From Aureimonas frigidaquae (GTDB lineage: Bacteria; Pseudomonadota; Alphaproteobacteria; Rhizobiales; Rhizobiaceae), in the NCBI RefSeq assembly GCF_001463905.1, contig NZ_BBWR01000012.1:62001-126000 (forward strand): a stretch of DNA of 64,000 bases, in the 5' to 3' direction. A program made the translations under genes and the position numbers. The notes below the pieces were generated by a model that saw only the letters and a list, made by a program, of their open reading frames with translations, had not been told where the DNA came from and searched no databases. Every line of letters begins with the position of its first letter. Positions within the stretch are counted from its first letter, which is position 1. Shown here in pieces: positions 43,050 through 53,020 of this stretch.

Positions 43050-44717
43050 TCAGCTGCGCAATTCGCGCCGCAGGACCTTGCCGACATTGGTCTTGGGCAG
43101 CTCGTCCCGGAACTCGATCTCCTTGGGCCGCTTGTAGCCGGTCAGGTTCTCGCGGCAGTAGGCCTTGATGGCATCGGCCGTCACGGCTGGATCGCTGACG
43201 ACGACGAAGAGCTTCACGGCCTCGCCGGAATTTTCGTCGTCGATGCCGATGACCGCGGCTTCCAGTATGCCGGGCATGCGGGTGACGACGTCCTCCACCT
43301 CGTTCGGATAGACGTTGAAGCCCGAGACGTTGATCATGTCCTTCTTGCGGTCGACGATCCGGGTGGCGCCGCTGTCGTCCATGATGCCGATATCGCCGGT
43401 CAGGAAGTAGCCATCGGCCGTGAAGCAGGCCCGCGTCTCGTCCGGACGGTTCCAGTAGCCGGCCGTCACCTGCGGCCCCTTGATCGCCACCTCGCCCCGC
43501 TCCCCGGAGGGCAGTTCGTTGCCGTCATCGTCGACGATGCGGCAATCGGTGGAGGGGAGCGGAAAGCCGATCGTGCCGTCGAAGCTGCGCTCCGTGACGA
43601 CATTGCAGCAGGCGACCGGCGAGGTTTCGGACAGGCCGTAGCCCTGGCAGACCGGGCAGCCCGTCACCTCCAGCCACAGCGCGGCCGTCGCCTTCTGGAC
43701 AGCCATGCCGCCGCCGACCGAGATGCGCAGCGAGGACCAGTCCACGCTGCGCGCATCCGAATGGCGGGCGATGGCGCCGAACAGCGTGTTGACCGCCGGG
43801 AACAGGTGGAAGGGCTGCTCCTTCAAGGCCTTGATGACAGCCGGGATATCGCGCGGATTGATGATCAGCGTGTTGCAGCCGCCCTGGCGCAGCGACAGCA
43901 TCATGTTCACCGTGAAGCCGAAGATGTGATAGAGCGGCAGCGCGCAGATCGTGTTGGTCTGCTCTTCGCGCGCAACGTCGCGCACGCCCGGCTCGTGCCA
44001 ATATTCCGACTGGATGACGTTGGAGACGAGGTTGTGGTGGCTGAGAATGCAGCCCTTGGACGGGCCCGTCGTGCCGCCGGTATATTGCAGCGCCGCCAGA
44101 TCCTGCGGCGCCGGAATTACGCGCGTGAAGCGTGCGGCCGCGCCGGCCTTCAGGGCAGCCTTCCAGCCCGTGGCGCCCGGGAGCGCAAAAGGCGGAACCA
44201 TCTTCTTGACCCGCCGCAGCACGAAATTGACGAGGGTGCCCTTCAGGAGGGGAAGCGTATCGCCCACCGAGGCCAGGATGACCTCTTCCACCGGGACGTC
44301 CTTGCGGCACTTTTCCAGCGTCGCCGCCATGTTTTCCAGGATGACGATCGCACGCGCGCCCGAATCGGAGAGCTGGTGCTGCAACTCCCGCGGCGTGTAG
44401 AGCGGGTTGGTGTTGACCACCACCATGCCCGCCCGCAGGACGCCGGCCACCGCGATGGGATATTGCGGCACATTGGGCATCATGATGGCGACACGGTCGC
44501 CGGCTTTCAGCCCGCGTGACTGGAGGTATGCCGCAAATTTCTGAGACTCGGCATCCAGCTGGCGGTACGTCATAACCGCGCCCATGAAACGGTAGGCCGG
44601 GCGGTCCGCGAAGCGTCGGAAGGAATCTTCCATCAGTTCGACGAGCGATTGGACGGGAAGCTCTGGCAGGTCCGCCGGCACACCGTCCGGATAGTGCTGC
44701 AGCCACGGCTTGTTCAT
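43050..44717 (-). CDS. fadD: Long-chain fatty acid-CoA ligase
   Basis: A 555-aa acyl-CoA synthetase of the ANL superfamily. The AMP-binding motif is YTGGTTGPSKGC, with QGYGLSETSPV, the hinge TGDIGIMDD and the C-terminal lysine region NVGKVLRREL. Long- versus medium-chain specificity cannot be told, but length and overall order match FadD. It works with thioesterase and beta-oxidation enzymes that lie elsewhere. The start ATG at 44717 is followed by a normal family N-terminus (MNKPWLQHYPDGVP). It stands alone, with a short gap after panC. Confidence 0.92.
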   Translation of the reverse strand: MNKPWLQHYPDGVPADLPELPVQSLVELMEDSFRRFADRPAYRFMGAVMTYRQLDAESQKFAAYLQSRGLKAGDRVAIMMPNVPQYPIAVAGVLRAGMVVVNTNPLYTPRELQHQLSDSGARAIVILENMAATLEKCRKDVPVEEVILASVGDTLPLLKGTLVNFVLRRVKKMVPPFALPGATGWKAALKAGAAARFTRVIPAPQDLAALQYTGGTTGPSKGCILSHHNLVSNVIQSEYWHEPGVRDVAREEQTNTICALPLYHIFGFTVNMMLSLRQGGCNTLIINPRDIPAVIKALKEQPFHLFPAVNTLFGAIARHSDARSVDWSSLRISVGGGMAVQKATAALWLEVTGCPVCQGYGLSETSPVACCNVVTERSFDGTIGFPLPSTDCRIVDDDGNELPSGERGEVAIKGPQVTAGYWNRPDETRACFTADGYFLTGDIGIMDDSGATRIVDRKKDMINVSGFNVYPNEVEDVVTRMPGILEAAVIGIDDENSGEAVKLFVVVSDPAVTADAIKAYCRENLTGYKRPKEIEFRDELPKTNVGKVLRRELRS

Positions 44718-44801
44718 GAGCGTCGGGACCTCCCAGTTTCCGATGGTTCCTGAATAGCGCGTTCCGCGGGATGCGAACAGAGCAGTTACGTAAGCGTCAA
44801 A

Positions 44802-45659
44802 TCAGGCCATCGTGACCGGGACGTTGTCGATCAGCCGGACCTCCCCCATAAAGGCCGCTACCAAAAGGCGCGCAGGCCCGCCTTCGAGCGTTTCGACGGG
44901 GGCCAGATCTGCCGCGTTGCGCAGTTCCAGATATTCGACACGGGAAAAGCCCGCCGCCAGAAGCGCCTCCCGCGCTGACGCCAGGACCGGACTTGTCGCC
45001 TCCCCCGCCCCGATCCGCCCGGCGGCATCGAACAGGGCCCTTGGCAGGGCGCCCGCCAGATCGCGCTCCTGCGGCGACAGGCGGCGGTTGCGGCTCGACA
45101 TGGCGAGCCCGTCGCTGTCCCGCAAGGTCGGGCAGGGCACGATCCGCGTGGGCAGATCGAGATCCGCCACCAGGCGCTGGACGGTCAGGAGCTGCTGGTA
45201 ATCCTTCTCCCCGAAATAGGCCCTGTCGGCCTGGCTCTGCAGAAGGAGCTTGGCAACGACTGTCGCCACACCGTCGAAATGGCCGGGGCGGAAGGCGCCG
45301 CACAGGCCTTGCGTTACGCCGCCGACGGAGATCGTGGTGGCAAAGCCCGGCGGGTAGACTTCTTCCGGGTCCGGCACATAGAGGATATGCGCGCCGGCGG
45401 GGACGAGACGCTCGAAATCCTCGCCCTCCGTGCGCGGATAGGCCGCCAGATCGGCGGCGCTGTTGAACTGGCGCGGATTGACGAAGAGCGTCACGATCAC
45501 GCGGTCGGTCTCAGCACGTGCGCGTTCCACCAGGCTCAAATGGCCCTCATGGAGCGCGCCCATGGTGGGGACGACACCCACCGTAAGCCCCGCGGCTTTC
45601 CAGGCGCCGATTTCTGCGCGCAGGTCTCTACGCGTGCGGATGAGACGGAGCCCGCTCAT
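44802..45659 (-). CDS. panC: Pantothenate synthetase
   Basis: A 285-aa enzyme that joins pantoate and beta-alanine using ATP. Conserved motifs are [18 protein letters not shown] (HIGH-like), [18 protein letters not shown] and [10 protein letters not shown] (KMSKS-like). ATG 45659 is shared with the panB stop (overlap of 4 bases), so the two are translationally coupled. The upstream open frame inside panB is not coding. Confidence 0.95.
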   Translation of the reverse strand: MSGLRLIRTRRDLRAEIGAWKAAGLTVGVVPTMGALHEGHLSLVERARAETDRVIVTLFVNPRQFNSAADLAAYPRTEGEDFERLVPAGAHILYVPDPEEVYPPGFATTISVGGVTQGLCGAFRPGHFDGVATVVAKLLLQSQADRAYFGEKDYQQLLTVQRLVADLDLPTRIVPCPTLRDSDGLAMSSRNRRLSPQERDLAGALPRALFDAAGRIGAGEATSPVLASAREALLAAGFSRVEYLELRNAADLAPVETLEGGPARLLVAAFMGEVRLIDNVPVTMA

Positions 45660-46492
45660 CGCGTACGCGGCTCCCCGGGGCGTTCGGCAAAGCAATGCTC
45701 GGCGGCCGGGAAGCGGCCGTCCCGCACCTCCTGTGCATAGGCCGCGATGGCCGCCTCTGCGGCGGTGCCGAGTTCGGCATAGCGCTTGACGAATTTTGGC
45801 TGGAAGTCGGTGAAGATGCCGAGAATATCGTCCATCACGAGGATCTGCCCGTCACAGGCGGGCGAGGCGCCGATACCGATGGTCGGCACATCGAGCATGG
45901 CGGTAATCTCCCGCGCGAGGGGTTCGACCACCTTTTCCAGGACGATGGCGAAGGCGCCGGCCTGCGCCATGGCGCGGGCATCTTCGGCAACCCGCATGCC
46001 ATCCGGCCCGCGTCCCTGCACCTTGTAGCCGCCGAAGCTCTGCACGCGTTGCGGCACCAGCCCCACATGCGCCATGACGGGGATGCCCCGCTGCGTCAGA
46101 AAGGCGACGGTGGGCGCCATTTCGGCGCCACCCTCCAGCTTCACGGCGCCGCAGCCGGTCTCCGCCATCAGGCGCGCCGCGGCGGCGAAGGCTTGCGTCG
46201 GCCCAGCTTCGTAGGCGCCGAAGGGCAGATCCACCACCACCAGCGCCCGCTCGGCCCCGCGCATGACGGCCCGCCCATGCAGGAGCATCATGTCCAGCGT
46301 GACGCCCAGCGTGTTGGGCAGGCCGTGCACCACCATGCCCAGACTGTCGCCGACCAGGACGATGTCGCAATGCTTGTCGGCAAGCCGCGCCATGGGCGTG
46401 GTGTAGGCGGTCAGGCAAGCCAGCTTGTCGCCGCCCTTGCGCGCGCGGATATCCGGCGGCGTCAGGGACCGGATCGGGGCATTGGCACTCAC
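45656..46492 (-). CDS. panB: 3-methyl-2-oxobutanoate hydroxymethyltransferase
   Basis: A 278-aa aldolase-like enzyme that makes ketopantoate from 2-oxoisovalerate and methylene-tetrahydrofolate. Family motifs are [34 protein letters not shown] and VKLEGGAEM. The GTG at 46492 is preferred to an ATG 8 codons upstream because GGGAGG lies 9 bases ahead of it and it gives the usual N-terminus ([12 protein letters not shown]). It forms an operon with panC. A methyltransferase gene diverges from it. Confidence 0.94.
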   Translation of the reverse strand: MSANAPIRSLTPPDIRARKGGDKLACLTAYTTPMARLADKHCDIVLVGDSLGMVVHGLPNTLGVTLDMMLLHGRAVMRGAERALVVVDLPFGAYEAGPTQAFAAAARLMAETGCGAVKLEGGAEMAPTVAFLTQRGIPVMAHVGLVPQRVQSFGGYKVQGRGPDGMRVAEDARAMAQAGAFAIVLEKVVEPLAREITAMLDVPTIGIGASPACDGQILVMDDILGIFTDFQPKFVKRYAELGTAAEAAIAAYAQEVRDGRFPAAEHCFAERPGEPRTR

Positions 46493-46621
46493 GGCAGGTA
46501 TCCTCCCATTCTCCATCGGGTGAAACCATGTTCCGCACGCAAATGGTAGTGCCGGCCCCGTGGTTTCGACCAAGATGGCGTTTGTCCCGCGCCGCGCATG
46601 GCGTATGAGAAGGCCGTGACC

Positions 46622-47548
46622 ATGACAGAGCTTTCTCCCCCGCCGCCGTCCGCGCATGCCGTCTACGGCGCCCCGTCGGCCGAACTGGACCTCGATCTTG
46701 CCGATGCGCGGCAGGTTTCGCCCTTCGTGCCCGGTGCGGATGCGCTGGACGAACTCGCCACCGGCAGCCTCGACCGGCTGACCCTTCTGGCGCCGCCCGG
46801 CTCCATCGAGCGGCGGGCCGTCCTGGCGCATGGCCTGCGCGTGCTGCGGCCCGGCGGCACGCTCCTTGCGCTGGCGCCCAAGGACAAGGGGGGCGCGCGG
46901 CTGGCGGATGAATTAACGGCGCTGGGCGCGCCGCCGGCCGAAAGCTACCGGCGGCGGCACCGGATCTGCGTGCTCGAGCGCCCGCCGGGGGCTTTGCCGC
47001 TGGAGGCCGCGATTGCGGAAGGCGCACCGCGCTTCCTTGCGGAACTCGGTCTGTTCAGCCAGCCCGGGGTCTTCTCCTGGGATAGAATCGATCCGGGCAG
47101 CGCGCTGCTTCTCCAGCATCTGCCGGCGCTTGCCGGGGATGGCGCCGATCTCGGCAGCGGCCTCGGCGTGCTGACGCGCGCGCTTATTGCCATGCCGGCA
47201 GTGGCGTCGGTGCGGGGGGTGGAGCTCGATCGCCGCGCCGTCGCCTGTGCCCGGCGCAACGTGACCGATCCGCGTGCCGGCTTCGACTGGGCCGATGCCT
47301 GCCGCCTGGAACTGTCGGGGCTGGACTTCGTCGTCAGCAATCCGCCCTTCCATGCGGAAGGCATCGAGTCCCGTTCGCTGGGGCAGGATTTCATCCGCGC
47401 TGCGCGGCGCGCCCTGCGCAAGGGCGGGCGCTTCTGGCTGGTGGCGAACCGGCACCTGCCCTACGAGGCGACCTTGAGTGATGCCTTCCGCTCCGTGAAC
47501 ACGGTGGCGGACAGCGGCGGCTACAAGGTTCTGGAGGCCATCGCATGA
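46622..47548 (+). CDS. RsmC-like 16S rRNA guanine-N2 methyltransferase
   Basis: A 308-aa SAM-dependent methyltransferase. The N-terminal half looks like a degenerate, inactive copy, as in RsmC; the C-terminal half is active-looking with motif [14 protein letters not shown] and the base-methylating motif [10 protein letters not shown]. RsmC methylates G1207 of 16S rRNA; exact specificity here is inferred. ATG 46622 follows AGAAGGCC; an earlier ATG at 46598 lacks a ribosome site. It overlaps the pseudouridine synthase gene by 4 bases. Confidence 0.83.
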   Translation: MTELSPPPPSAHAVYGAPSAELDLDLADARQVSPFVPGADALDELATGSLDRLTLLAPPGSIERRAVLAHGLRVLRPGGTLLALAPKDKGGARLADELTALGAPPAESYRRRHRICVLERPPGALPLEAAIAEGAPRFLAELGLFSQPGVFSWDRIDPGSALLLQHLPALAGDGADLGSGLGVLTRALIAMPAVASVRGVELDRRAVACARRNVTDPRAGFDWADACRLELSGLDFVVSNPPFHAEGIESRSLGQDFIRAARRALRKGGRFWLVANRHLPYEATLSDAFRSVNTVADSGGYKVLEAIA

Positions 47549-48294
47549 CCAAGGGTGCACCTACGTCGCGGCTGGACAAGCTCCTGGCCAATATGGGCTA
47601 TGCCTCCCGCCGGGAAATCCAGATGCTGGCTCGCAACGGGCGCATCCTCCTCGATGGTGTGCCGGTCACGGGCGCCGACGCGCGCCTGGCGCTGACCCCG
47701 CATCTGGAGGCGGGGCTCGTGGTGGACGGCGAAGCGCTGGATCCGCTTCCGGGCGTGGTCCTGATGGTCAACAAGCCACTCGGCACGACCTGTTCTCACA
47801 AGGAAGCCGGGCCGCTGATCTACGATCTTCTGCCGGCACGCTGGCGCCGCCGCGATCCGGCGCTCTCGACCATCGGCCGGCTCGACAAGGAAACCTCGGG
47901 CCTGATCCTGATGACCGATGACGGCGCCTTCCTGCACAAGGTGATCGCACCGCGCCACCATGTGGAGAAGCGCTACCGCGCGACGCTCGCCCGCCCGTTG
48001 GAGGGCACGGAGGCCGCGCTGTTCGCCAGCGGGACGCTGATGCTGGAGGGGGAGGACAAGCCGCTCCTGCCGGCCAGGCTGGAGATCATCTCCCCGAAAG
48101 AAGCCTTTCTGACGGTGACGGAGGGGCGCTATCACCAGGTCCGCCGTATGTTCGCTGCGGCCGGCAACCATGTCGTGGCGCTGCACCGGGACCGCATCGG
48201 CGGACTGACACTGCCCGCCGATCTGGCGCCCGGTGCGTTTTACCGCCTGAGCAGTGCGGAAGCAGCGAGCGTCCTGGCCAGGCCGGAACTCTGA
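47545..48294 (+). CDS. RsuA/RluB-family pseudouridine synthase
   Basis: A 249-aa rRNA pseudouridine synthase. An N-terminal S4 domain (RLDKLLANMGYASRREI) is followed by the catalytic motif GRLDKETSGLILMTDD, with the essential Asp in GRLD, and the later GRYHQVRRM. The short length and single S4 domain fit RsuA (16S U516) best. It is translationally coupled to the RsmC-like gene, so both may modify 16S rRNA. A terminator follows the stop. Confidence 0.87.
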   Translation: MTKGAPTSRLDKLLANMGYASRREIQMLARNGRILLDGVPVTGADARLALTPHLEAGLVVDGEALDPLPGVVLMVNKPLGTTCSHKEAGPLIYDLLPARWRRRDPALSTIGRLDKETSGLILMTDDGAFLHKVIAPRHHVEKRYRATLARPLEGTEAALFASGTLMLEGEDKPLLPARLEIISPKEAFLTVTEGRYHQVRRMFAAAGNHVVALHRDRIGGLTLPADLAPGAFYRLSSAEAASVLARPEL

Positions 48295-48298
48295 CGGC

Positions 48299-48338
48299 GC
48301 GGGGACGGGACGGAGGCTTCGCCCCGTCCTGTCCCCGC
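48299..48338. terminator. Rho-independent terminator between the pseudouridine synthase and gnd
   Basis: Arms GCGGGGACGGGACGG (48299-48313) and CCGTCCTGTCCCCGC (48324-48338) pair with one G-U around a 10-base loop. A T-rich tract, CCCTTTTG, follows in the plus direction. It lies between converging stops and probably serves both genes. Confidence 0.8.
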
Positions 48339-48364
48339 CCTCGTCCCTTTTGCAGCAGCCGGCG

Positions 48365-49792
48365 TCAGACGGCCGGCCACTGGTGGTGGAAGACGCCGTC
48401 CTGATCCAGCCGGCGGAAGGTGTGGGCGCCGAACAGGTCGCGCTGGGCCTGGGTCAGGTTGGTCGTACCCCGCGCGCGGCGGTAATCGTCGAAATAGGAC
48501 AGGGCCGCGGACAGGGCCGGCACCGGGATGCCCGCCATGGCCGCCTTGGCGACGACCCGGCGCAGCGCGGCCTCGCCGGCCGTCACGCGGGTGACGAATT
48601 CCGGCGCATGCAGAAGGTTGGCCGGCGGCTCGTTGCCTTCGTAAGCCTTGGTGATGTCGTCCAGGAACTGCGAGCGGATGATGCAGCCGGCGCGCCAGAT
48701 GCGGGCGATTTCGCCGAGCGGCAGGTTCCAGCCATGCTCGGCGGACGCGGCCGTCAGGACGGCGAAGCCCTGCGCATAGGCGATGATCTTGGCCGTCACG
48801 AGGGCGGCCTCCAGCTCGGCCAGGCCGTCCCGTTCGCCGTGGAACTCGGCGCGGGCATGCTCGATCCCGTCATAGAGCCGCTCCGTCAGGGCACGTTCGG
48901 CGCTGCGCGACGACACGCTGCGCGCCGAAACGGCAGCCTCGATCGTGGTGGCGCCGACACCCAGCTTCTGCGATTCGATTACCGACCAGCGGCCCGTGCC
49001 CTTCTGCCCGGCCTCGTCCAGGATGACGTCGACCAGCGGCTGGCCGGACCCGGCATCCTTTTCGGCCAGGTTCACCGCCGTGATCTCGATCAGGTAGGAG
49101 GACAGCTCGCGCGTGTTCCAATCGGCGAAGATGTCGGCCATCTGGCCGGCCGACATGCCGATCCCGTCGCGCAGGATGCCGTAGATCTCGGCGATCATCT
49201 GCATGTCGGCATATTCGATGCCGTTGTGGATCGTCTTGACGAAGTGGCCAGCCCCGTCCGGCCCGAGCCAGGCGACGCAGGGCTCGCCCTGGTACTTGGC
49301 CGAAATGGGCTCGAGGATCGGCTTCAGCGCGGCATAGGTTTCCTGGGCACCGCCGACCATCATCGACGGCCCGTGCCGGGCGCCGAGCTCGCCGCCCGAC
49401 ACGCCCATGCCCACGAAGTGGAAGGGCGTTCCTGCAACGGACTGGGAGCGGCGGACCGTATCGTTGAAATCGGCATTGCCGGCATCGATCATGATGTCGC
49501 CCGGCGACAGGAGCGGCATGATGCGCTTCATCTCGTCATCGACGATGGGGCCGGCCGGGACCATGAAGAGCACGAGCCGGGGCGACTTCAGCGACGACAG
49601 GAACTCTTCGATCGAATCGGTGGGCAGGATGTTCTGTCCGACGGCGCCGTTCTCGTCCCGCAGCTGGTAGCCTTTTTCCGCGGTGCGGTTGTTCACCGCC
49701 ACGGTGAAGCCCTTTTCGGCCATGTTGAGCGCGAGGTTGGCCCCCATGACGCCCAGTCCTAATACGCCGATGTCGGCCTGCCGCTCGCTCAT
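48365..49792 (-). CDS. gnd: 6-phosphogluconate dehydrogenase (decarboxylating)
   Basis: A 475-aa enzyme of the oxidative pentose phosphate pathway, producing ribulose 5-phosphate and NADPH. The N-terminal Rossmann motif is GLGVMGANLALNM, with VPAGPIVDDE, MGVSGGELGARHGPS, and the catalytic KTIHNGIEYADMQ. The C-terminal region ends in ARRDLFGAHTF-type sequence (AQRDLFGAHTFRRLD), typical of the long dimeric form. The gene is transcribed as a single unit from the 69-base gap downstream of TPM genes. Confidence 0.96.
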   Translation of the reverse strand: MSERQADIGVLGLGVMGANLALNMAEKGFTVAVNNRTAEKGYQLRDENGAVGQNILPTDSIEEFLSSLKSPRLVLFMVPAGPIVDDEMKRIMPLLSPGDIMIDAGNADFNDTVRRSQSVAGTPFHFVGMGVSGGELGARHGPSMMVGGAQETYAALKPILEPISAKYQGEPCVAWLGPDGAGHFVKTIHNGIEYADMQMIAEIYGILRDGIGMSAGQMADIFADWNTRELSSYLIEITAVNLAEKDAGSGQPLVDVILDEAGQKGTGRWSVIESQKLGVGATTIEAAVSARSVSSRSAERALTERLYDGIEHARAEFHGERDGLAELEAALVTAKIIAYAQGFAVLTAASAEHGWNLPLGEIARIWRAGCIIRSQFLDDITKAYEGNEPPANLLHAPEFVTRVTAGEAALRRVVAKAAMAGIPVPALSAALSYFDDYRRARGTTNLTQAQRDLFGAHTFRRLDQDGVFHHQWPAV

Positions 49793-49861
49793 GATCTACT
49801 CCGATATATCGATTCTGCGGGTTGTATCTTACCTGGAGATGCCGCCGTCAACGGTCCGGCG

Positions 49862-50497
49862 TCATATCTCCACCAGCCGGTCGGGCAGTTCGTTGACGCT
49901 CTGCCCATCGGCCGGGAAGGCCTGTTCCAGGACGGCGCCGGCTTCGGCGATGACTTCCACGAGCCCATCGGCAAGCCGGTCGTCGCGCGCGGCGCGGATC
50001 AGCGTATCGACCATGCCGGACCAGGCCTCCGGCGCAACGCGCTCGGCGATCCCCGTATCGGCGATGATCTGCGCATAGTGCTCGGCCTCCGACACGAAGA
50101 TCAGAATGCCAGTGCGCCCCTGCGTGACATGCAGATTGTGCGCGGCGAACTGCTCGCGCGCCACCCGCGCCGCCGCCGCGCGCGCCAGGATCCCCGGCAC
50201 GAACAGGTCCCGCAAGCCGGGGTGAAAGCGCAGGGCGCTGAGGAGGACAATGGCGCCGATGCACTGGCCGAGGGCCAGCGCGACGGCCGGGAGGGCATGG
50301 CCGGCAAGAGCTCCGAGCGCCGAGGCGACAAGGCCGCACAGGAGGCACAAGGCCAGTGCCGCCGCGTAGGAAACCGGCGTCACGTCGGCGCTGCGCCGTG
50401 CGAAGACGGCGTAGATTTCCCCGCGCGTGCCGCGCTCGGCGCGGGTGATCGCGGCGGAAATGCGTTGATGATCGGCTTGCGTGAAGGTCAGCGCCAT
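49862..50497 (-). CDS. TPM-domain membrane protein (cytoplasmic-side variant)
   Basis: A 211-aa protein with an N-terminal helix, two central hydrophobic spans (AAALALCLLCGLVASALGAL; ALGQCIGAIVLLSAL) and a C-terminal TPM domain (RTGILIFVSEAEHYAQIIAD). It has no signal peptide. TPM proteins are of unknown biochemical function; plant relatives act in photosystem repair. It is the third gene of a LemA-TPM-TPM run, 9 bases after the previous one. Confidence 0.8.
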   Translation of the reverse strand: MALTFTQADHQRISAAITRAERGTRGEIYAVFARRSADVTPVSYAAALALCLLCGLVASALGALAGHALPAVALALGQCIGAIVLLSALRFHPGLRDLFVPGILARAAAARVAREQFAAHNLHVTQGRTGILIFVSEAEHYAQIIADTGIAERVAPEAWSGMVDTLIRAARDDRLADGLVEVIAEAGAVLEQAFPADGQSVNELPDRLVEI

Positions 50498-50506
50498 GGC
50501 CCGCCC

Positions 50507-51358
50507 CTACCAGCGCCCGGAGGCGCCGCCGCCCCCGAAGGAGCCGCCGCCACCCGAGAAGCCGCCACCGCCGGAAAAGCCGCCCGAGCCCCCGCCAAAG
50601 CCTCCGCCGCCCCAGCCGCCGCCTCGCCAGCGCCCCGAGCGCCCGCGTTGCGCCGGGCCGAACTCCATGCCGAGAAAGCGGCGCCGCCCGCCCGGCAGCT
50701 TGCGGCCGAACAGGCGCGCCAGCATCATCAGGAGGATCGGCCCCACCGCCGTCGCGATGATGAACAGGATGATGGCGAGCGAGAACCAGTCCTCGATCGT
50801 CTGCCCCTGCCAGCCGGCATTGCGCTCGGCGCGGGCCTGAACCTCCGCCGCATCGCCCGACAGAATGGCCAGAATGCCCTCCGCGCCCGCCGCGATGCCG
50901 CCGGCGAAGTCGCCATTGCGGAAGCGCGGAAGAATGTCGTTTTCGATGACGATGCGCGACAGAGCGTCGGTCAGCGTGGCTTCCAGCCCGTAGCCGACCT
51001 CGATCCGCACGGCGCGCTCCTGGCGGGCGACGAGAAGGAGGACGCCATTATCCTCTCCCTCCCGGCCGAGCGCCCAGTGGCGGGCCAGGCGGTTGGCATA
51101 GTCGGCGATCTCGTAGCCCTGGAGGTCCGGCACGGTGGCGACGACGACCTGGTCGGAGGACTGTTCTTCGAAGGCATCGAGCCGCTGCGTCAGGGCCGCG
51201 CGCTCCTGCGGCGACAGCATTGCGGCCCCATCGACGACCCGGCCCGTCAGCTCCGGAAAGGTCTGGGCGCGGGCCCCGCCGCCGGGCAGAAGAAGGGCCA
51301 GGACCAAAAGGCAGAGCGCGGCGCCGATCAGCGCGCGGCTGGCGCGGCCGGTCTGCAT
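50507..51358 (-). CDS. TPM-domain secreted/membrane protein with Gly-rich tail (YgcG-like)
   Basis: A 283-aa protein with a signal peptide (ALIGAALCLLVLALLLPGGG, cut after ARA), a periplasmic TPM domain (ELTGRVVDGAAMLSPQER; VATVPDLQGYEIADYANRLA; NGVLLLVARQERAVRIEVGY), one membrane span (FSLAIILFIIATAVGPILL), and a long Gly/Ser-rich repeat tail ending GGGGASGRW. The tail lies on the cytoplasmic side after the span. The start ATG at 51358 overlaps the lemA stop by one base; the upstream extension is not coding. Confidence 0.83.
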   Translation of the reverse strand: MQTGRASRALIGAALCLLVLALLLPGGGARAQTFPELTGRVVDGAAMLSPQERAALTQRLDAFEEQSSDQVVVATVPDLQGYEIADYANRLARHWALGREGEDNGVLLLVARQERAVRIEVGYGLEATLTDALSRIVIENDILPRFRNGDFAGGIAAGAEGILAILSGDAAEVQARAERNAGWQGQTIEDWFSLAIILFIIATAVGPILLMMLARLFGRKLPGGRRRFLGMEFGPAQRGRSGRWRGGGWGGGGFGGGSGGFSGGGGFSGGGGSFGGGGASGRW

Positions 51359-51984
51359 CAATCCGTGCCGAAGTTGACGGAGGGCGGCGTCGATGCGCCG
51401 TCGCTGGCGGCAAAGCTCTGCATGGGCTCGGCATCGGGGTAAAGGACGGCGGCGATCCATCGTCCGGGGATGGTCCGTAATTCGGTATTATAGGTGCGCA
51501 CGGCCTCGATATAGTCACGCCGCGCCACCGCGATGCGGTTTTCGGTCCCTTCGAGCTGGCTCTGAAGCGCCAGGAAGTTCTGGTTGGACTTCAGGTCGGG
51601 ATAGCGTTCCACGGTCACGAGAAGGCGCGAGAGCGCGCCCGAAAGCTGGTCCTGTGCCGCCTGGAAGCGCTGCACCGCCTGCGGATCGCTGAGCTGGTCG
51701 GCATTGATCGTGGTCTGCGTGGCGCGGGCCCGCGCTTCCACGACCGAGGTCAGGACGTCTCGCTCCTGCTCGGCAAAGCCGCGCACCGTTTCCACCAGAT
51801 TGGGGATCAGGTCCGCGCGGCGCTGATACTGGTTCTGAACCTCGCTCCAGGCCGCCTTGGCCTGTTCCTCGTAGGTCGGAACGTTGTTCACGCCGCAGGC
51901 GGCGAGGAACGGCAGGATGAGCGCCAGCAGAAGCAGCGGGTTGAGCGCCGCAAGACGGCGCGGCATGACGGGCGGGACTGACAT
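51358..51984 (-). CDS. LemA family lipoprotein
   Basis: A 208-aa protein with a lipoprotein signal (LLLLALILPFLAAC, lipid Cys30) and the LemA four-helix region (WSEVQNQYQRRADLIPNLVE; VVEARARATQ; YPDLKSNQNFLALQSQLEGT; NRIAVARRDYIEAVRTYNT). LemA proteins are membrane-associated and of unclear function, found with TPM proteins. ATG 51984 (AAGGTCC ahead) is chosen over two in-frame alternatives. It opens the three-gene operon. Confidence 0.88.
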   Translation of the reverse strand: MSVPPVMPRRLAALNPLLLLALILPFLAACGVNNVPTYEEQAKAAWSEVQNQYQRRADLIPNLVETVRGFAEQERDVLTSVVEARARATQTTINADQLSDPQAVQRFQAAQDQLSGALSRLLVTVERYPDLKSNQNFLALQSQLEGTENRIAVARRDYIEAVRTYNTELRTIPGRWIAAVLYPDAEPMQSFAASDGASTPPSVNFGTD

Positions 51985-52063
51985 GGCAGGGACCTTATCC
52001 AGCGGAGCCTGCCCCCATATAGCGCCCATATGCCGACTTGTCCCGCACCGCCTGCGCCGGCGG

Positions 52064-52900
52064 TCAGGCTTTCAGCCGCGCCGCATGCCAGGCGATGTGA
52101 TCGTCCATGAAGGTCGAGATGAAATTGTAGGAATGGTCGTAGCCTTCCCGCAGGTTCAGGGTCAGCGGAATATCGGCCCTGGCGCAGGCCTCCCGCAGGA
52201 GCTCGGGGCGCAGCCCAGTTTCCAGGAAGGCGTCGGCCGTTCCCTGGTCCACCAGGAACTCCGGAAAGCGGTGCCCGTCCTCGATCAGGAGGCAGGTATC
52301 GTAGGCGCGCCAGGCCATGGCATCATGGCCGAGATATTTTTCCAGCGCAGGCCGCGACCAGTCCGCCGTGGTCGGGTGCACGATCGGCGCGAAGGCCGAG
52401 CAGCTCCTGTAGGTCGACGGGTTCTTCAGCGCGATGGTCATGGCGCCGTGGCCGCCCATGGAATGGCCGAAAATGCCCTGCCGGGCCGTATCGGCCGGGA
52501 AGTTCACCGCGATCAGCGCCGGCAGCTCGTCCGTGACATAGGAATACATGCGGTAATGCGCCCGCCACGGATCCTGCGTAGCATCCACGTAGAAGCCGGC
52601 GCCCGAGCCCATCTGCCAGTTGTCGGGCTCGTCGGCCACGTCGGCGCCGCGCGGGCTGGTATCGGGCAGGACCACGATCACCCCGTGCTCGGCCGCCGCG
52701 CGCCGGAACTCGCCCTTGTCCATGGCGTTCTGGTGGCTGCAGGTGAGCCCCGACAGATAGGTCAGGACCGGCAGCCTGGTGCCCGGTGCATGGTCCGGCA
52801 CGAAGACGGCGAAGGTCATCTGGCAGTCGGTCGTTCGGGACTGGTGGCGGTAGACGCCTTGCACGCCGCCATGGGCCTTCGACGTCGAAATCACTTCCAT
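52064..52900 (-). CDS. fghA: S-formylglutathione hydrolase
   Basis: A 278-aa serine esterase (esterase D family) that hydrolyses S-formylglutathione to formate and glutathione, the second step of formaldehyde detoxification. The nucleophile elbow is FGHSMGGHGA, with LSGLTCSHQNAMDKG and the catalytic-His region GYDHSYNFI. ATG 52900 has GGAGG 9 bases ahead. It follows adhC on the same strand with a 120-base gap. Confidence 0.95.
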   Translation of the reverse strand: MEVISTSKAHGGVQGVYRHQSRTTDCQMTFAVFVPDHAPGTRLPVLTYLSGLTCSHQNAMDKGEFRRAAAEHGVIVVLPDTSPRGADVADEPDNWQMGSGAGFYVDATQDPWRAHYRMYSYVTDELPALIAVNFPADTARQGIFGHSMGGHGAMTIALKNPSTYRSCSAFAPIVHPTTADWSRPALEKYLGHDAMAWRAYDTCLLIEDGHRFPEFLVDQGTADAFLETGLRPELLREACARADIPLTLNLREGYDHSYNFISTFMDDHIAWHAARLKA

Positions 52901-53020
52901 AGGGCTCGCCTCCTTCGTCCGCGCGCGGCCCAACTGCGGCAGCACGCTCCAATCAGATGTCTCGCGATGAGGAGATGGTGGCCGGGCGGCGGCGTCAAGG
53001 ACCCGCCGCCCGGCCCGGCA

